This document shows positions 25,013 through 33,961 of a DNA stretch of 38,657 bases, piece after piece (position 1 is the stretch's first letter; every line of letters begins with the position of its first letter). The stretch is taken from positions 1-38,657 of the forward strand of contig WGNT01000008.1 of assembly GCA_016124425.1 (NCBI GenBank), given 5' to 3'. A program made the translations under genes and the position numbers. Under the pieces are notes generated by a model. It was not told where the DNA came from and searched no databases. It saw only the letters and a list, made by a program, of their open reading frames with translations. The stretch comes from Cytophagales bacterium (lineage in GTDB: Bacteria; Bacteroidota; Bacteroidia; Cytophagales; Cyclobacteriaceae).

Positions 25013-25603
25013 TTAGAATTGTACCGTAGGAGCATTCTCGGCGCCAGCGGCTGCTTCGAAATAGCCCTTGCGCTCAAATCCGTACCAGCCAGCAAAGATA
25101 TTGTTTGGGAACGTTCTGAGGTTGGAATTGTAGCCCTGTACTGTTTGGTTGAAATTTCTTCTTGCCACAGCAATTCTGTTCTCCGTGCCTTCTAGCTGCG
25201 CTTGCAGTTCGAGAAAGTTTTGATTAGCCTTAAGGTCTGGATAGCGTTCTACAGCGACGAGAAGCCTGCTGAGTGATCCACTGAGTTGCTGCTGTGCTTC
25301 TTCAAATCTGGCGATGTTTTCGGGGGTAAGGTCATCTGCCTGAAGTGTAATGGAGGTCGCTTTAGCCCGGGCTTCAATGACTCCTGTCAGGGTTTCCTGC
25401 TCAAAGTCAGCATACCCCTTTACGGTGTTCACGAGATTAGGAATAAGGTCTGCCCTTCGCTGATATTGGGTTTCTACTTCCGCCCATTGTCCATTGACAG
25501 TTTCCTCGGTTTGCACAAAGGTATTGTACACACCCACGGCTTTCGTGTAAACAAAGATCCCGATTAAGAAAATGATGCCAATTGGAATTAATAGTTTTTT
25601 CAT
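25013..25603 (-). CDS. lemA: LemA family protein
   Basis: The 196-residue protein has an N-terminal membrane helix (LLIPIGIIFLIGIFVYTKAV), the LemA core (NTFVQTEETVNGQWAEVETQ, YQRRADLIPNLVNTVKGYAD) and the end RTFPNNIFAGWYGFERKGYF. LemA proteins form helical bundles with the N-terminus outside; their role is unclear, though they often stand with TPM or M48 protease genes. It is first in an operon with the two TPM genes. A 12-base palindrome CGTAAATTTACG lies 36 bases upstream and is a possible regulator site. Confidence 0.95.
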   Translation of the reverse strand: MKKLLIPIGIIFLIGIFVYTKAVGVYNTFVQTEETVNGQWAEVETQYQRRADLIPNLVNTVKGYADFEQETLTGVIEARAKATSITLQADDLTPENIARFEEAQQQLSGSLSRLLVAVERYPDLKANQNFLELQAQLEGTENRIAVARRNFNQTVQGYNSNLRTFPNNIFAGWYGFERKGYFEAAAGAENAPTVQF

Positions 25604-25638
25604 AGTTGGATGTTTTTTATCACAATGCAGGTATTTGA

Positions 25639-25650
25639 CGTAAATTTACG
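25639..25650. promoter_or_regulatory. Perfect palindrome CGTAAATTTACG upstream of lemA
   Basis: This 12-base perfect palindrome lies 36 bases before the lemA start. Read on the minus strand it includes TAAATTTA, one mismatch from the TAnnTTTG box, so it may be the lemA promoter core, an operator, or chance in AT-rich DNA. Confidence 0.3.
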
Positions 25651-25735
25651 GCTAAGGGTTTTTGGAAACCATTTTTTTTAAAAATATAAGTAGATGAAGT
25701 GGTACTTGGTTCCTGTGAATAACACCGATGGGCTG

Positions 25736-25798
25736 ATATTCTGTTCCCGCTGATCGCGCGGAACTTGTCCCGGTTTTTCGGGATAAACGCAGAAAAAC
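25736..25798. repeat. Intergenic palindromic sequence, CCGCTGAT type
   Basis: The text around TTCCCGCTGATCGCGCGGAA and the hairpin TCCCG-GTTTTT-CGGGA, then ATAAACGCAGAAAA, resembles the CGCTGAT...AACGCAG intergenic repeats found scattered in Bacteroidota. Only one copy is in this window, so the repeat nature rests on general knowledge. Confidence 0.35.
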
Positions 25799-25875
25799 AT
25801 TAGCCAATAGCAGTACTATGCGGATTTGTGTTTAGGGTTGTTCTTAGATGCGTTCATATTTTATCGTTCATAAAA

Positions 25876-26577
25876 TCACCCACGCTCCCCCAAAGCCAGC
25901 TCTACCGCCTTTTCCACATGAATACGGGTCGTCTGAAATAAGGGAACTTCGGTATCAGAGGGCCCAACCAGCAGTTCTATCTCCGTACAGCTCAGAATAA
26001 TGCCCGACGCCCCGCTACGGACTAATTGGTCGATCACACGAAGAAAGCTTCTTCTTGAACTATCTTCAATGGTTCCCTTGACCAGTTCCTCGTAAATTAC
26101 GTCATGTACCAATTTCCATTCATCAGCCGTAGGAGTGAGGATGTCTATCCCAAAATGCTCCCGGTAGCGGTCTTTCATAAAGGACTCTTCCATGGTAAAC
26201 CGCGTTCCCAACAGCCCTACTCTGGTCATGGATTTCCGCTGAATCTGCTCGGCAGCCGCGTCTACAATATGCACAAAGGGAACACCAATGCTGCGTTCGA
26301 TGTCCGGGGCGACCTTATGCATGGTATTGGTGCAAAGCACGATCAACTGGGCTCCGGCCGCTTCGAGTTTTTTGGCGGCCTGTACCATTTTTACGGCAAG
26401 GAATCTCCAGTTTCCGTCATGCTGAAGCGCGGCGATTTCCGCAAAATCCATTGAATGCAAGAGGCATTTACTGGAATGCGCCCCGCCAAGGATTTCCTTT
26501 GTCTTTTGGTTTATGATTTGATAATACAAGGCGGAACTCTCCCAGGACATCCCTCCAATTAATCCGATGGTTTTCAT
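25876..26577 (-). CDS. Aspartate/glutamate racemase family protein
   Basis: The 233-residue enzyme belongs to the PLP-independent Asp/Glu racemases of the YgeA type. It begins KTIGLIGGMSWESSALYY, and keeps the two catalytic cysteines: LIVLCTNTMHK (Cys about 82) and IILSCTEIELL (Cys about 197). YgeA-like enzymes racemise several amino acids, such as homoserine or aspartate, so the substrate is open. D-amino acids could serve peptidoglycan. It stands alone, with 270 bases of noncoding DNA before lemA. Confidence 0.92.
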   Translation of the reverse strand: MKTIGLIGGMSWESSALYYQIINQKTKEILGGAHSSKCLLHSMDFAEIAALQHDGNWRFLAVKMVQAAKKLEAAGAQLIVLCTNTMHKVAPDIERSIGVPFVHIVDAAAEQIQRKSMTRVGLLGTRFTMEESFMKDRYREHFGIDILTPTADEWKLVHDVIYEELVKGTIEDSSRRSFLRVIDQLVRSGASGIILSCTEIELLVGPSDTEVPLFQTTRIHVEKAVELALGERG

Positions 26578-26736
26578 TTTTAGCTGGTTTATCCGCTTAA
26601 AGTTACGGCATGTTTTCCGTTAATCCTCCTAAAAAGTACCAGCCTCCGAAGCGATCAAGTAGCTCTACATCTCAAGTTACGCGGGATTTTTGAGGCATTT
26701 TAGCTTACATAATACAAAACTAAACCAAAAGATACT

Positions 26737-27819
26737 ATGGAAACGTACAATAATATCCTTTCTACGAGGTTTGTGGCTTTATTTATACTAGGACTTTGCT
26801 TATTCTCCTGCGATACCGACGAACCTATGCCCGTAGGCACTACATTTGAGCTGAGGTCGCTTGGACTCAGTGGAATAAGCGTACATGATTTAAGACTTAG
26901 CGGAAACTCCCTTTTTGCTGCCACAGACGATGGTATTTACCACTCCGATATTACCACTCAGCAGCCGATGGACCTAGTCGGGCTTAAGGGCAGGAATATC
27001 CTAACACTTGCTTTCCTTTCAGATACGGCAATGCTGGCCTCTTTTCGGGACAGCGATAACGGCATCGGGACTGAAGAGCCAAAGATTTTTCACAGTTCCG
27101 ACGGCGGGATGAACTGGGACGAATTGGAAAACAATTTTGGCGGACAGTCTCAGGAACCAATTTTTCACTTTGAATGGGACGAGGCATTGCCGGGGGTGTT
27201 GTTGGCGACCGGACTTCAGGTCATCGCCAAGTCCTTGGATGCTGGTGTTACTTGGGAACCCATCTGGGGAGAATACAATTTGCTTGCAAATGGGATGAGT
27301 GCATTCATCAACCCATCCAAGCCGACTGACCTTTGGTCTGGCGGACAAGGCGGTATAGAGAACGGCTTTTTGATACACCTCAGAGACGAACAACTGATCG
27401 ATAGATGGAATGACCTCGTACCCAATCCTACGACAGTCAAAAAAATAGTCTTTGATAATCAAAACCCACAGGCTATTTATGTTGGTTGGGAAGGAGAATT
27501 ATCGCGGACACTCGATGAAGGATCGTCTTGGAAAACGCTGATCGACCGCCATGAGGAGTCCCATTTCTTTTTTGGTGTCGGAGTGAGCGAAGCAAACCCC
27601 GATTTAGTCTTTGCCGGCAAATGGATAAAAACGGATGAACCCCAGTCGCTCGAGCTTTACTATTCTAACGACAGAGGTGAAACTTGGGAAACGGAAGCCT
27701 TTCCTGATGTCACTTTTGGTGGCATTCAGGACATGGTCGTCAAGACTGAAGGCAACACCGAACGGATCTTTGTCGGCCTCGATAAGGGTGGTGTATATGA
27801 AATTGTGATGAACAGGTGA
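26737..27819 (+). CDS. Lipoprotein with Asp-box (BNR/sortilin-like) repeats
   Basis: The 360-residue product has a lipoprotein signal (FVALFILGLCLFSC, Cys about 27), then a beta-propeller-like body. Four Asp-box style motifs are visible: SSDGGMNWDEL, SLDAGVTWEPI, TLDEGSSWKTL and SNDRGETWETE, spaced over the chain as in BNR or sortilin-type propellers. Such proteins bind or hydrolyse glycans or serve as surface scaffolds; no sialidase catalytic residues can be assigned. It follows no operon partner and precedes the molybdenum hydroxylase genes by 186 bases. Confidence 0.82.
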   Translation: METYNNILSTRFVALFILGLCLFSCDTDEPMPVGTTFELRSLGLSGISVHDLRLSGNSLFAATDDGIYHSDITTQQPMDLVGLKGRNILTLAFLSDTAMLASFRDSDNGIGTEEPKIFHSSDGGMNWDELENNFGGQSQEPIFHFEWDEALPGVLLATGLQVIAKSLDAGVTWEPIWGEYNLLANGMSAFINPSKPTDLWSGGQGGIENGFLIHLRDEQLIDRWNDLVPNPTTVKKIVFDNQNPQAIYVGWEGELSRTLDEGSSWKTLIDRHEESHFFFGVGVSEANPDLVFAGKWIKTDEPQSLELYYSNDRGETWETEAFPDVTFGGIQDMVVKTEGNTERIFVGLDKGGVYEIVMNR

Positions 27820-28005
27820 CGGCTTTTTTTGCTAGAAATCAAATTCGAAAAATAGAGGAAAAGGTGGATAGCTTTGCAACCTAGACAGTCGGGGGTACAC
27901 ATTTCTTCTTAAAAATGACATTTCTTTAGCAAAAAATTTGGTTTGAGAAAGGTGATATCGCGGAAATTATTTTAATTTAGCAAGACCAAATTCCTCTAGA
28001 CCACT

Positions 28006-28458
28006 ATGGCAACTTACGAACTTACGATCAATGGAAAACAATATCAAGTAGATGCTGAGGAAGATATGCCGCTTCTTTGGGTATTGCGTGACCTGTTGGA
28101 CATGAAAGGGACGAAATTCGGGTGCGGTCAGGCACTTTGCGGCGCCTGTACGGTTATGTTGGGAGACAGTGCCGTTAGATCCTGTACCTTGCCCGTGTCT
28201 GCGGTCGGCAGTGGCGCCGTCACCACGATTGAGGGGCTTTCTGAAAACGGCGATCATCCTCTTCAAAAGGCCTGGATTGAGCACATTGTTCCCCAATGTG
28301 GCTATTGTCAGTCCGGTCAGATTATGAATGCTGCCGCTCTCCTAAAAAATAACCCCACTCCCTCCGAAGACGAAATTGATCAGGCTATGGCCGGTAATCT
28401 CTGCCGCTGCGGTACCTATAACCGCATTAAAGAAGCCATATTCACCGCAGCTACTTAA
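28006..28458 (+). CDS. iorA: (2Fe-2S)-binding subunit, isoquinoline 1-oxidoreductase type
   Basis: The 150-residue protein carries two [2Fe-2S] clusters and passes electrons from the molybdenum subunit to an acceptor. The plant-type cluster ligands are [16 protein letters not shown] with a fourth Cys after (about 40, 45, 48 and 60); the second cluster ligands are CGYC (98, 101) and CRC (133, 135). It has no separate FAD subunit nearby, as in the isoquinoline and aldehyde oxidoreductases of the IorAB type. The start ATG at 28006 is clear and the large subunit gene follows 25 bases later. Confidence 0.94.
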   Translation: MATYELTINGKQYQVDAEEDMPLLWVLRDLLDMKGTKFGCGQALCGACTVMLGDSAVRSCTLPVSAVGSGAVTTIEGLSENGDHPLQKAWIEHIVPQCGYCQSGQIMNAAALLKNNPTPSEDEIDQAMAGNLCRCGTYNRIKEAIFTAAT

Positions 28459-28483
28459 TCACTTTTTCAAACTACCTATTACT

Positions 28484-30760
28484 ATGATACCTTCCTTTCC
28501 GTTTCTGAAAAAGAAATCCCTAGATCATGCAGGAAACGTTTTTCTGCCATCTAGGCGCGACTTTCTGAAGATTGGCTCGCTCGCTGGTGGTGGGCTGCTT
28601 CTCGGGGTAAGTTTTCAATGTACCACGAAAGCCCAATCACAAGCGTTTGTGCCAAACGTTTACCTAAGTATAAGCCCTGATAATACGGTTACCATCATTG
28701 CCCATCGTTCTGAAATGGGACAGGGAATCCGAACTTCCCTCCCAATGATCGTCGCGGATGAGATGGGAGCTGATTGGAGTCAGGTAAGGATCGTTCAGGC
28801 TGAAGGAGACGAATCCAAATACGGCAACCAAAATACAGACGGGTCCTTTTCCGTTCGCATGTTTTACGAGCCAATGAGAAAAGCAGGTGCCACGGCTAGG
28901 CATTTGCTTATCAAAGCAGCTGCACAGGAATGGGGAGTGGATGCGGCTGCCTGCGTGGCCGAAAATAGTACTGTTATCCATTCAGAAAGTGGTAGATCCC
29001 TCACTTTTGGTGCCTTGGCCAACGCCGCCCAACAGCTAGAACTTCCGGATCAGGACACCTTGGAACTTAAGGAATTCTCCTCCTATAAGCTTATAGGTAA
29101 GGATACACCGATCATTGACTTGAAAGATTTTGTTACAGGAAAGGCAGTTTTTGGCGCGGATGTAAACCTCCCTGGGATGAAAATAGCTGTCATACAGCGT
29201 ACCCCGGTCGTAGGGGCTACCATCACTGAGTATGACGCTAGCGAGGCATTGGCCATTCCTGGAGTACTGCAAGTTGTGAAGATAAGCGGATCTGGTAACC
29301 CTCCCGGTTTGACGAAGCCATTAGAGGGGTTAGCCGTAATTGCAGATAATACGTGGGCAGCCATCAAAGGTCGCAAAGCGTTGCAGATAACCTGGGATTT
29401 AGGGGATAATGCATCCTATGATTCTAAGGCCCAATTAGAAACCATGAAGCAAAGCACGTTGGAGGATGGCATGATACGTAGGGAAAGGGGTGACTTCAAT
29501 CAAGCCAAGCAGGGCGCGGCACAAGTGATTGAACGAACTTACGAGGCACCTTTTTATGCCCATGGAACGATAGAACCACCAGCAGCGATCGCTCAATTCG
29601 TAGAAGGTAAAATGGAAATTTGGGCACCCACGCAGCACCCGCAATGGGCGAGGGATTCCGTTGCCGAAGCCTGTAGCTTGTCCGCAGATGATGTACGGGT
29701 CAATGTAACCTTGTTGGGAGGGGCATTTGGCCGCAAGTCAAAGCCCGATTATGTCGTAGAAGCAGCGATGCTTGCAAAGGAAACAGGTTTGCCCATCCGT
29801 GTTCAATGGACACGCGAAGATGATTTGCACCACGACTTTTTTCATTCCCATAGTATGCAACGTATTCGGGCGACAATTGACGCCGATAAAAATCTGACCG
29901 GCTGGAACCACCACACCGTCTTTCCAGCCATAGGTGCAACCTCTGACGCCAACGAATTGCATCCGTCGGATGGGGAGTTAGGGTTAGGATGCATTGATTT
30001 TCCTTATGAAGTGCCGCATATCCGGATAGAAACCCACGAGTCCAAGGCGCATACACGTATAGGATGGATGCGCTCTGTCAGCAACATTCATCATGCCTTT
30101 GCCATTTGCTCGATGATGGATGAAGTGGCCGAGGCTGTTGGAAAGGATCCGGTGCAATTTGCACTCGACATGCTTGCCGACGACAAGGCATTGGATTTTG
30201 ATGGTGAAATCAAAGGCGAATTTGGCAACTATGGGGAGAGTTTGGAGGATTATCCTTGGGAGACTACCCGCCTCAAAAATGTGATCAGAAGGGTAGCCCA
30301 AGAGTCTGGCTGGGGAAAAAGCCTACCTTCTGGAACTGCCATGGGTTTTGCCGTTCACAAAAGCTTCTTGACCTATGTGGCCTGCGTTGTCGAATTGATG
30401 AGGGACGACAGCGGAGAAATTACCATTCCGGTGGTTCATTATGCAGTCGATTGTGGTATTGCGGTAAATACTGACCGGGTGCGCTCACAGTTTGAAGGCG
30501 GTGCTATTTTTGGAACCAGTATTGCAAATACATCCGCCATCACTCTCAAGGACGGGAAAGTTGAGCAGAATAATTTTGACGGGTATCAATTGGTACGAAT
30601 GCCACAGTCACCTAAAAAAATCCATGTACACATCATTGAAAGCAATAGAAAACCTACCGGTGTAGGAGAGCCTCCAGTGCCGCCTTTGGCACCTGCATTG
30701 GCAAACGCCTACTATAAACTTACCGGCAGTCGGGTGTACGCGCTTCCTTTTAAGCTGTAA
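28484..30760 (+). CDS. iorB: Molybdopterin-binding subunit, isoquinoline 1-oxidoreductase type
   Basis: The 758-residue precursor belongs to the xanthine dehydrogenase family and hydroxylates an N-heterocycle or aldehyde with water. It has a twin-arginine signal (SRRDFLKIGSLAGGGLLLG), so the enzyme works in the periplasm, exported folded with IorA. The Moco region shows LLGGAFGRKSKPDYV and the conserved active Glu in GVGEPPVPPLAPAL near the C-terminus. The ATG at 28484 is preferred over a longer in-frame start within iorA. No maturation gene (XdhC/MocA type) or cytochrome partner is in the window; the substrate is unknown. Confidence 0.94.
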   Translation: MIPSFPFLKKKSLDHAGNVFLPSRRDFLKIGSLAGGGLLLGVSFQCTTKAQSQAFVPNVYLSISPDNTVTIIAHRSEMGQGIRTSLPMIVADEMGADWSQVRIVQAEGDESKYGNQNTDGSFSVRMFYEPMRKAGATARHLLIKAAAQEWGVDAAACVAENSTVIHSESGRSLTFGALANAAQQLELPDQDTLELKEFSSYKLIGKDTPIIDLKDFVTGKAVFGADVNLPGMKIAVIQRTPVVGATITEYDASEALAIPGVLQVVKISGSGNPPGLTKPLEGLAVIADNTWAAIKGRKALQITWDLGDNASYDSKAQLETMKQSTLEDGMIRRERGDFNQAKQGAAQVIERTYEAPFYAHGTIEPPAAIAQFVEGKMEIWAPTQHPQWARDSVAEACSLSADDVRVNVTLLGGAFGRKSKPDYVVEAAMLAKETGLPIRVQWTREDDLHHDFFHSHSMQRIRATIDADKNLTGWNHHTVFPAIGATSDANELHPSDGELGLGCIDFPYEVPHIRIETHESKAHTRIGWMRSVSNIHHAFAICSMMDEVAEAVGKDPVQFALDMLADDKALDFDGEIKGEFGNYGESLEDYPWETTRLKNVIRRVAQESGWGKSLPSGTAMGFAVHKSFLTYVACVVELMRDDSGEITIPVVHYAVDCGIAVNTDRVRSQFEGGAIFGTSIANTSAITLKDGKVEQNNFDGYQLVRMPQSPKKIHVHIIESNRKPTGVGEPPVPPLAPALANAYYKLTGSRVYALPFKL

Positions 30761-31055
30761 CTGAAGGTCTGAATGATTGATTTTGAGCTAAGGAAAAATG
30801 CTTTTTTGGAAACTCAGGATTTTGGGTAGTGTTTCCCATTTTCCGCTTTGAGTAACCTTTATCAATGCCTAATCCGCTTTGCATTTTATTCCTTTAACCT
30901 TTCTTTCCGGCAGGTTGGGCCTTCCAGCTGGATTGCGTTTGTACCTACTTTGTTTTTCCGCTTCGGGACCTTCATCTACCATATTTCCTAATCTTGAACA
31001 ATTTGATCGATTAATTTTTCATATTTGTCCATGTCTTTTTTATTAATCGACAACT
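30761..31055. other. 295-base gap before the transglycosylase gene
   Basis: No gene is apparent. TTTG (31002-31005) and TATTTG (31022-31027), 16 bases apart, are a poor match to a Bacteroidota promoter for the downstream gene. No clear terminator follows iorB. Confidence 0.35.
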
Positions 31056-32030
31056 ATGAAAGAACACGAGGGGATAAGTAAAGGTATTAAAGACCGTTTA
31101 AACGTTCTTTACCTTTTGATCGGACTACAATTTTTAGCAGTATTCTATCTTTGGCAACGCGAACCCCATTTGCCGGCAGCACCGCTACTTGATTCGGAGG
31201 GCAGGGAGCAAACGTTTGTCGGAGAGGGTAAGGAACCGGCGTTACCGCGGGTTCGGATATTTGAGCTTTCAGATGATGTTGAATTTGCGGGAGAACCGGT
31301 ACCAATGCATGAACCCGATGTTTACGAGCGCTTGGAACGGGAAATTTACGTAAATGCCTACTGGGAGTCCAACACGGTGCTCATGATGAAGCGTGCCGGA
31401 AAATTCTTCCCCACCATCGAGAAAATGCTTGAAGAAAATGGTATTCCGGAGGATTTCAAATACATAGCCCTTATCGAATCAGGGTTGATGAATGTGGTGT
31501 CTCCTGCTGGTGCAAGGGGCTTCTGGCAGTTCATGCCAGGAACGGCTAAAGACTTTGGCCTGGAGGTAAGTAAAGATGTCGATGAACGTTATCATTGGGA
31601 GAAAGCAACCTTGGCTGCCTGTAAATACCTCCGTTCCGCTTATGGAAAATTTGGTAACTGGACCGGTGTAGCTGCTAGCTACAACATAGGCGTTGCCGGG
31701 CTTATCCGTAGGATTAACGACCAACAAGTACCGCACTATTATGACCTTTACCTCAACGAAGAAACAAGCCGGTATTTGTTCCGGGCATTGGCGTTCAAAG
31801 AGCTTTTTGAGCATCCGATTAAGTATGGCTTTGAGCTGCAAGCTAGCGACCTCTATCAATTGCCGCTACTTCGAGAGCATGTGGTAGATACGACAATCCC
31901 TAGTTTGGCAACTTGGGCTATTCAACATGGAAGCAACTACAAAACAGTAAAGCTATACAATCCTTGGTTGCGTAGTGAAAGACTGGTAGTAGCACGTGGA
32001 AAAAAGTATACCATTCTCCTTCCGGCGTAA
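31056..32030 (+). CDS. Membrane-anchored lytic transglycosylase (SLT domain)
   Basis: This 324-residue enzyme cuts peptidoglycan between MurNAc and GlcNAc, forming 1,6-anhydro ends. It has a basic N-terminus with a transmembrane helix (VLYLLIGLQFLAVFYLW, about 17-33), and an SLT domain (about 110-240) with the catalytic Glu in YIALIESGLMN (about 141), SPAGARGFWQFMPGTAKDFG, and WTGVAASYNIGVAGL. The C-terminal piece (ATWAIQHGSNYKTVKLYNPW) is a remnant-like peptidoglycan-binding region as in MltD relatives. An AsmA-like protein gene follows after an AT-rich hairpin. Confidence 0.94.
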   Translation: MKEHEGISKGIKDRLNVLYLLIGLQFLAVFYLWQREPHLPAAPLLDSEGREQTFVGEGKEPALPRVRIFELSDDVEFAGEPVPMHEPDVYERLEREIYVNAYWESNTVLMMKRAGKFFPTIEKMLEENGIPEDFKYIALIESGLMNVVSPAGARGFWQFMPGTAKDFGLEVSKDVDERYHWEKATLAACKYLRSAYGKFGNWTGVAASYNIGVAGLIRRINDQQVPHYYDLYLNEETSRYLFRALAFKELFEHPIKYGFELQASDLYQLPLLREHVVDTTIPSLATWAIQHGSNYKTVKLYNPWLRSERLVVARGKKYTILLPA

Positions 32031-32049
32031 GGATGCCATTGGTATTTCG

Positions 32050-32081
32050 TAAACCTCTTTTATTATAAAAGTTTATTTTTT
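32050..32081 (+). terminator. AT-rich hairpin after the transglycosylase
   Basis: TAAAC (32050-32054) and GTTTA (32071-32075), with inner TTTT/AAAA pairing, form an imperfect stem followed by six T's. It is 19 bases past the stop. The AT content makes its strength doubtful. Confidence 0.4.
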
Positions 32082-32163
32082 CTCCCGTGATAAAGTAATT
32101 ATAAATTTACCTATTATTGATAACCGTTAGCCAATCAATGATTTACCCACAGCATATTTGTCA

Positions 32164-33837
32164 ATGTTAAAACAGTTTTTACGCGTTATCTTTATAGTTG
32201 TCGCAATTGGCGGGATAGTTTATTTGATCCTTCCGACTATCGTCAACATGTATCTAAATAGAAACGCGGAGAGAATCGTCAGCGACATGATTACACGCAC
32301 AGGTGAATTTGCGGGACATGATGTGCGTTTCGGGGATATCTCCTTCAACTATAATTATACAGGAACCTTGTTGCGGCTAAGGGATGTGGATATCGCTCCT
32401 GGAGAGGCTCTTTCGGGCAGAGATAAAATTAGGTTCCACCTTTCCTTGGATGAGGCAAACCTAACCGGATTTGAGTGGACGGATTTTTTATTTTCCAACT
32501 CCATTCGCCTTGATACCGCAAACCTTGAAAACATGGTATTGGAAAGCATTACCCCGCCCATCGACTCCTTGCACCTTGGGGAGGGTGGCGCGAATCGCGA
32601 ATCAGGTAAAGATTATGACCTGATTTCAGTAGCCCATATCCGCATGAATCAGCTGTCCTTTAATAACAAGGACAGTTACACGGACTCTACCCGCTTATCC
32701 ATGGCAGACCTGTTTGTGTTTGGAGATAATTTTCGATTGAGCAAAGAAATGCTAAACGATCCGAAAAGACTTTTTGCTATCGACCATATTCAAGGATACA
32801 TGGCATCGGCCTCTATCCATTTTAATGACTACCGAAACGCAATCACGGCAGAAAACCTTTCCTTTGATATTGATGATCAAAAACTGGAGGTAGAAAATAT
32901 CGTCTACCGCAATAAGCTTGGTAAGTACGAATACGTCCGTCAGTTTGATAAGGAAACCAACTGGATGGAAGTGCATAAGGGGAAGCTTGAGGTCCACGGA
33001 ATGGATTTTCGACAATATTTTCAGGATGGGGTAATTCAGGCGCGGCGTGTACTTGCTGAGGGGATAGATCTAGAGGTTTTCCGTGACAAGCGAATGCCTG
33101 ATGATACCGAAAAGCGGCCCAAAATGATCCACGAAATCATTGCAAGCCTGCCAATGAGGATAGCAATTGATACCATTTCCGTGGATGCCATGAAGGTAAC
33201 CTACGAGGAGCGTCCCGATAACGATGCCCCGCGGGCAGGATCCATTTACTTAAACGAGATTAATGCCACCATCGCACCCTTCACCAATTTTGAAGAGAAA
33301 TTAGCCGAAAACGATGAGCTGAAAATTAAAGCCAAAGCCCGTTTTATGGGTACCGGAGAAATTAGCGTAGACGCGGTATATTTTGTTACGGATAAAAACG
33401 GTAGGTTCACCCTAGAAGGTAGAATAGGCCCAATGGACTTAAAGGCAGTCAATCAAATGATCGAACCTGCTACCCAAGTTGCGCTGAAGAATGGAAAAAT
33501 CAACGAGGTCTTTTTTACGATAAAGGGGAATGACTTTGACGGTACCGGAGAGGTTATCGCAAAATACGAAAATTTGGAAATTGAGATTCTAGACAAAAAT
33601 TTCCAGCACAAACAGAATGTTTTCCGAAAGCTAGGGGCTTTTTTGGCCAACAAGCTCGTAATAAAATCCCAAAATCCCAACAAACGCGGAGAGTTGAAAA
33701 AGGGCGTTGTTTATGAGCGGCGTAACACGTCAAAGTTTATTTTTCATTATTGGTGGCAGCTTTTGCTTAGCGGGTTAAAGTCGACCATTACCGGAGACTC
33801 TGAGGAGGAGCTTCGGAAAAAGGCCGAAAAAACGTAA
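32164..33837 (+). CDS. AsmA-like inner membrane protein
   Basis: The 557-residue protein starts with one membrane helix (FLRVIFIVVAIGGIVYLILP) and then has a long beta-rich periplasmic body, with segments such as LRLRDVDIAPGEALSGRDK and IRFHLSLDEANLTGFEWTDF that recall AsmA/DUF748 repeats. Proteins of this architecture are thought to bridge membranes and carry phospholipids. The C-terminal part (KLVIKSQNPNKRGELKKG, then HYWWQLLLSGLKSTITGDSE) has an amphipathic look. No exact family name can be assigned from sequence alone. The ATG at 32164 is preferred over a TTG two codons earlier. Confidence 0.75.
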   Translation: MLKQFLRVIFIVVAIGGIVYLILPTIVNMYLNRNAERIVSDMITRTGEFAGHDVRFGDISFNYNYTGTLLRLRDVDIAPGEALSGRDKIRFHLSLDEANLTGFEWTDFLFSNSIRLDTANLENMVLESITPPIDSLHLGEGGANRESGKDYDLISVAHIRMNQLSFNNKDSYTDSTRLSMADLFVFGDNFRLSKEMLNDPKRLFAIDHIQGYMASASIHFNDYRNAITAENLSFDIDDQKLEVENIVYRNKLGKYEYVRQFDKETNWMEVHKGKLEVHGMDFRQYFQDGVIQARRVLAEGIDLEVFRDKRMPDDTEKRPKMIHEIIASLPMRIAIDTISVDAMKVTYEERPDNDAPRAGSIYLNEINATIAPFTNFEEKLAENDELKIKAKARFMGTGEISVDAVYFVTDKNGRFTLEGRIGPMDLKAVNQMIEPATQVALKNGKINEVFFTIKGNDFDGTGEVIAKYENLEIEILDKNFQHKQNVFRKLGAFLANKLVIKSQNPNKRGELKKGVVYERRNTSKFIFHYWWQLLLSGLKSTITGDSEEELRKKAEKT

Positions 33838-33893
33838 CCCGTTTTCCAATGTCCCAAACCAAATCGGTCTCCCTGAAGTTTACTTAATGAGAC

Positions 33894-33924
33894 TGGGGTA
33901 TTCCCCCAATATTCCGTAATTTTG
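33894..33924 (+). promoter_or_regulatory. Possible uvrA promoter with overlapping hairpin
   Basis: TAATTTTG (33917-33924) matches the TAnnTTTG -7 box, 38 bases before the uvrA start. No TTG box is present upstream; in its place is the inverted repeat TGGGG-TATTC-CCCCA (33894-33908), which might be an operator replacing or covering the -33 region. Confidence 0.4.
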
Positions 33925-33961
33925 CGAAATTGCCTTTTAGGATAGGGGAGAAAAGCCGTTT

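Noticed and set aside
28376..28483. Longer start for iorB inside iorA
   Set aside because: It would place 36 residues without signal character before the Tat motif; the ATG at 28484 puts the RRDF motif at a normal distance.
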